From Euryarchaeota archaeon UBA229 (GTDB taxonomy: Archaea > Thermoplasmatota > Poseidoniia > Poseidoniales > Poseidoniaceae), in the NCBI GenBank assembly GCA_002505355.1, contig DAUW01000007.1, forward strand, positions 1 through 7,780: DNA of 7,780 nt, given 5' to 3'. Positions 5,529 through 7,780 of this stretch are shown here, piece after piece. Below the pieces are notes generated by a model. The model was not told the DNA's origin. It saw only the letters and a program-made list of their open reading frames with translations, and searched no databases. The translations under genes were made by a program, and so were the position numbers. Position 1 is the stretch's first letter; the number at the start of each line of letters is the position of its first letter.

Positions 5529-7697
5529 CTACCCTTCCAAAAGTTCAGCATCTACTACAGAAGCAATATCAACATCGTCTTTCAGCACCTTATCAATTGA
5601 CTCATCACTGTCTAAGGTCAATGTTTCTGGGCTGCTAGTCCTGCCGAACCACAGCATCAAGCCCACAATTAAGAATAACACGACAAATATGAAATCAAGA
5701 TGAAACATTTCAAACCAAGATTCACTGTGAGATTCAATTGAGCCCTGACCCTCGACCGTGATGATAACAGGCAGCGATTGACCAACATCACTCAGCCCTC
5801 TAAATTCTAGTGTGTTGTTACCTTTGGGTAACTTATTGTGGTCTACAGCGATTGACCAGGCAAATCGCTCCAGTGCGCCAAGCGTACCGTTGGTTTCAGC
5901 GAATACCACAGATTCCCAAGTGCCACTGTTGATTCGATATTCAACTGCATTGACTGAACCCGTTTGACCCCATGCTATCCCGTTGTAAACAGTTAGATCT
6001 GATTGATTATCCACCGTCACAGTGTCAATGTGAACTTGGGTATGAACGTCAATAGTGCCCGTTAAATTTTGATTTTTTAGTTCAATAGACAACTTTACTG
6101 CCTCGTAGGCGTCAACCAGGCCCCAGCCAAAGTCTCTATTCCAGTAAGGGTCAACTTCGGGTTGTGTGGGCTCGCCTTTTCGCTCCGCAGTGAATTTTAG
6201 AATTTCTTTCATTTCAAACGGCGTTAGGTCTTCATTTGCTTCAATCATTAACGCTAGAATTCCCGATACAGAAGGGGTTGCATAAGAGGTTCCTGAGCCC
6301 CGACTAGTGTATGTATTGGACGAAGCATCGCCGCCAAGAAAGTTATTACAGCCACCAGAAGACACACAGCCTTCTGCTTGAATTATATTTGTTCCTGGGG
6401 CAGTTATTTCAGGTTTCAATTCGTTTAGAGGGTTACCATCACCATTATCGCGCCGAGGACCACGTGAAGAATATGAGGCGATTGTATCATCGTCTCTGGT
6501 TATTGTATTACCATCATCAGTGGCGCCAACAGTAATCGATAGGTCGGAAGAGCCCATGCCGGAAAGGCCGTCATTATTTGGCCCATCATTCCCTGCAGCA
6601 ACGCTAACAACGACGCCCTCCTCCATGGCGGCATCTAGAATCATGCTGTGCATATCCGTGCCGTCAGAACCACCTCCCTCGTGGGAGGTAATACCCCAGG
6701 ACAGTGAAATTATGTCAATTCCATGTAGGCTTTCATCAACTCCGGCCCAAGCGGTATCTTTGTTATCGATAATCCATTGAATTCCATTCATCGCTGACTC
6801 ATAAAATTCTTGCTCTAGGATATAATTCTCGAATGGGCCAGCACCTGCATCTGTGCCAATTCGGACATCGACAAGCGAGGAACCGGGTGCTGAACCATAG
6901 AATTCGCTTTGACTGCCATCTGCATCAATTCCAGTTGCTGAAGACATACCAATACATGCAGTGCCGTGCTGATTACCGTCATCAGGGTCATAAGAGCCGT
7001 CGGTCTCTCGAGCACCAAGACCCGCAGCAACACAGGTTGGATCAGTATGTAAGTAACATACTGCATCATAACCAGCAACAAATTTTCCGACTAAACCCGG
7101 GTGTTCGTTGTCTACTCCGGTGTCAACCATCGCAATATTCACACCTTTACCGGTTACTCCAAAATTCCAGGCTGCATCTGGATATATCGATGAGTTTCGA
7201 GCTTTTACATTTGGTGTTTGAACATCACCGTAGAACACAACCGTACCATACTGGTGAACCATGACCACATCAGGTAAATCTGCTACGGTTTGCGCAACGG
7301 ATACTTCTTGAATGCCGATTAATACAGAATTAATCGATTCCAAAATGTCAACAACTTCTAGGCCTAGGTTTTCAAGTTGGTTAATGTGGGTTGTTGTGAC
7401 TGTTTCTCCATAAGAAACACCCATTCCAACCGGTATTAGTGATGTTTCAATTGAGTCGTGAATCCGGTTATTGTTGTTATCGTATATTGAGCGCTCATAC
7501 CAAGGTTTGTTGTCATTAGACCACGCTGAGTCATCTTGGATAGGAATTTGATACGTATCCTCAACATTGGCCCAGAAAATTCCCGCATCATCGACAACAT
7601 TCCAATTGTGGCGATAATGTACTGGATTGTCATAAATTGACCCAGTAAGTGGTAAGAAGAAAATCGCACACAAGGCTACCGCAACTAGTCGCTTCAT
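5529..7697 (-). CDS. Membrane-anchored subtilisin-family (S8) serine protease
   Basis: This 722-residue secreted endopeptidase should act at the outer cell surface. Residues 1-20 form a signal peptide (MKRL, hydrophobic core, LTGS). Residues about 73-84 (DNNNNRIHDSIE) match a thrombospondin-type-3-like calcium loop. Residues about 86-157 look like an inhibitor-I9-type propeptide, which would fold the enzyme and then be removed. The catalytic domain (about 165-540) has all four key residues: Asp192 in VDTGVD, His244 in HGTAC, oxyanion Asn370 in AAGNDGP and Ser471 in GTSYATP. Cys214/Cys222 and Cys444/Cys450 may be disulfides. An Ig-like domain (about 545-655) follows, then a membrane helix (about 667-684) and a 38-residue acidic cytoplasmic tail. 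ATG 7697 gives a proper signal peptide; GGGGAT at 7707-7702 is a weak Shine-Dalgarno. The family is certain. The substrate is not visible; it could be environmental protein or surface-protein maturation. It heads the likely operon. Confidence 0.97.
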   Translation of the reverse strand: MKRLVAVALCAIFFLPLTGSIYDNPVHYRHNWNVVDDAGIFWANVEDTYQIPIQDDSAWSNDNKPWYERSIYDNNNNRIHDSIETSLIPVGMGVSYGETVTTTHINQLENLGLEVVDILESINSVLIGIQEVSVAQTVADLPDVVMVHQYGTVVFYGDVQTPNVKARNSSIYPDAAWNFGVTGKGVNIAMVDTGVDNEHPGLVGKFVAGYDAVCYLHTDPTCVAAGLGARETDGSYDPDDGNQHGTACIGMSSATGIDADGSQSEFYGSAPGSSLVDVRIGTDAGAGPFENYILEQEFYESAMNGIQWIIDNKDTAWAGVDESLHGIDIISLSWGITSHEGGGSDGTDMHSMILDAAMEEGVVVSVAAGNDGPNNDGLSGMGSSDLSITVGATDDGNTITRDDDTIASYSSRGPRRDNGDGNPLNELKPEITAPGTNIIQAEGCVSSGGCNNFLGGDASSNTYTSRGSGTSYATPSVSGILALMIEANEDLTPFEMKEILKFTAERKGEPTQPEVDPYWNRDFGWGLVDAYEAVKLSIELKNQNLTGTIDVHTQVHIDTVTVDNQSDLTVYNGIAWGQTGSVNAVEYRINSGTWESVVFAETNGTLGALERFAWSIAVDHNKLPKGNNTLEFRGLSDVGQSLPVIITVEGQGSIESHSESWFEMFHLDFIFVVLFLIVGLMLWFGRTSSPETLTLDSDESIDKVLKDDVDIASVVDAELLEG

Positions 7698-7780
7698 TTG
7701 TATCCCCTATCCAATGCAGTTGCCACTCACACATCAACATATTCATACTTTGTTAAAAATGGTGGGAGCAGAGGGATTTG
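7698..7780 (-). promoter_or_regulatory. Upstream region of the protease, probable promoter
   Basis: These 83 bases precede the protease start. On the minus strand an AT-rich stretch ATTTTTAACAAAG (7760-7748) could serve as a TATA element. Initiation about 26 bases downstream, near 7728, would leave a leader of about 30 bases holding the weak GGGGAT site. The same T-run could instead be a terminator for a gene to the right. All three minus-strand frames are open from the window edge for only 8 to 17 codons before stopping, so the tail of another gene may lie here but cannot be identified. Confidence 0.35.

Noticed and set aside
6833..7264. Plus-strand 143-codon frame opposite the protease
   Set aside because: It is antisense to the catalytic domain, His/Gln/Arg/Leu-rich in the way typical of a reversed coding frame, and has no domain or binding site.
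7759..7780. Plus-strand ATG (MVGAEGF) that could start a divergent gene at the right edge
   Set aside because: Only seven codons are visible and no GGTGA site precedes it; the window is too short here to decide.

Overview
The window most resembles a planktonic marine euryarchaeon of the Marine Group II/III (Poseidoniales-like, Thermoplasmata-related) kind. Three things point this way. The Shine-Dalgarno sequences carry the archaeal GGTGAT core (5330-5324, 5520-5515, 3340-3335). Arginine codons are mostly AGA/AGG/CGN mixed in a moderate-GC genome. The proteins follow a plan common in these archaea: signal peptide, long beta-rich ectodomain, one C-terminal membrane helix, short acidic cytoplasmic tail. 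This lineage call is inference from style; no marker gene (rRNA, ribosomal protein) is present.

All genes lie on the minus strand, so the window reads right to left. After an 83-base upstream region (7698-7780) come five genes: a membrane-anchored subtilisin-family protease (7697-5529); a small 61-residue gene with a TTG start (5511-5326); a 204-residue membrane protein with a cysteine cluster (5318-4704); a 408-residue polytopic membrane protein (4628-3402); and a very large modular surface protein (3329 to beyond base 1, at least 1109 residues). The large protein is open throughout on the minus strand but runs off the window.

The first three genes are tightly packed (gaps of 17 and 7 bases; the second Shine-Dalgarno overlaps the preceding stop codon), so they are probably one transcript. 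The next two gaps are 75 and 72 bases, which allows either read-through or internal promoters. No gap exceeds 300 bases, and no RNA gene, mobile element or CRISPR array was seen.

Taken together this looks like a cell-envelope locus: an extracellular protease tethered to the membrane, two unrecognised membrane proteins, and a large Ig-like-repeat surface protein with a possible jelly-roll binding domain. A shared role in capturing and degrading extracellular protein is a reasonable hypothesis, but only the protease function is supported directly by catalytic motifs.
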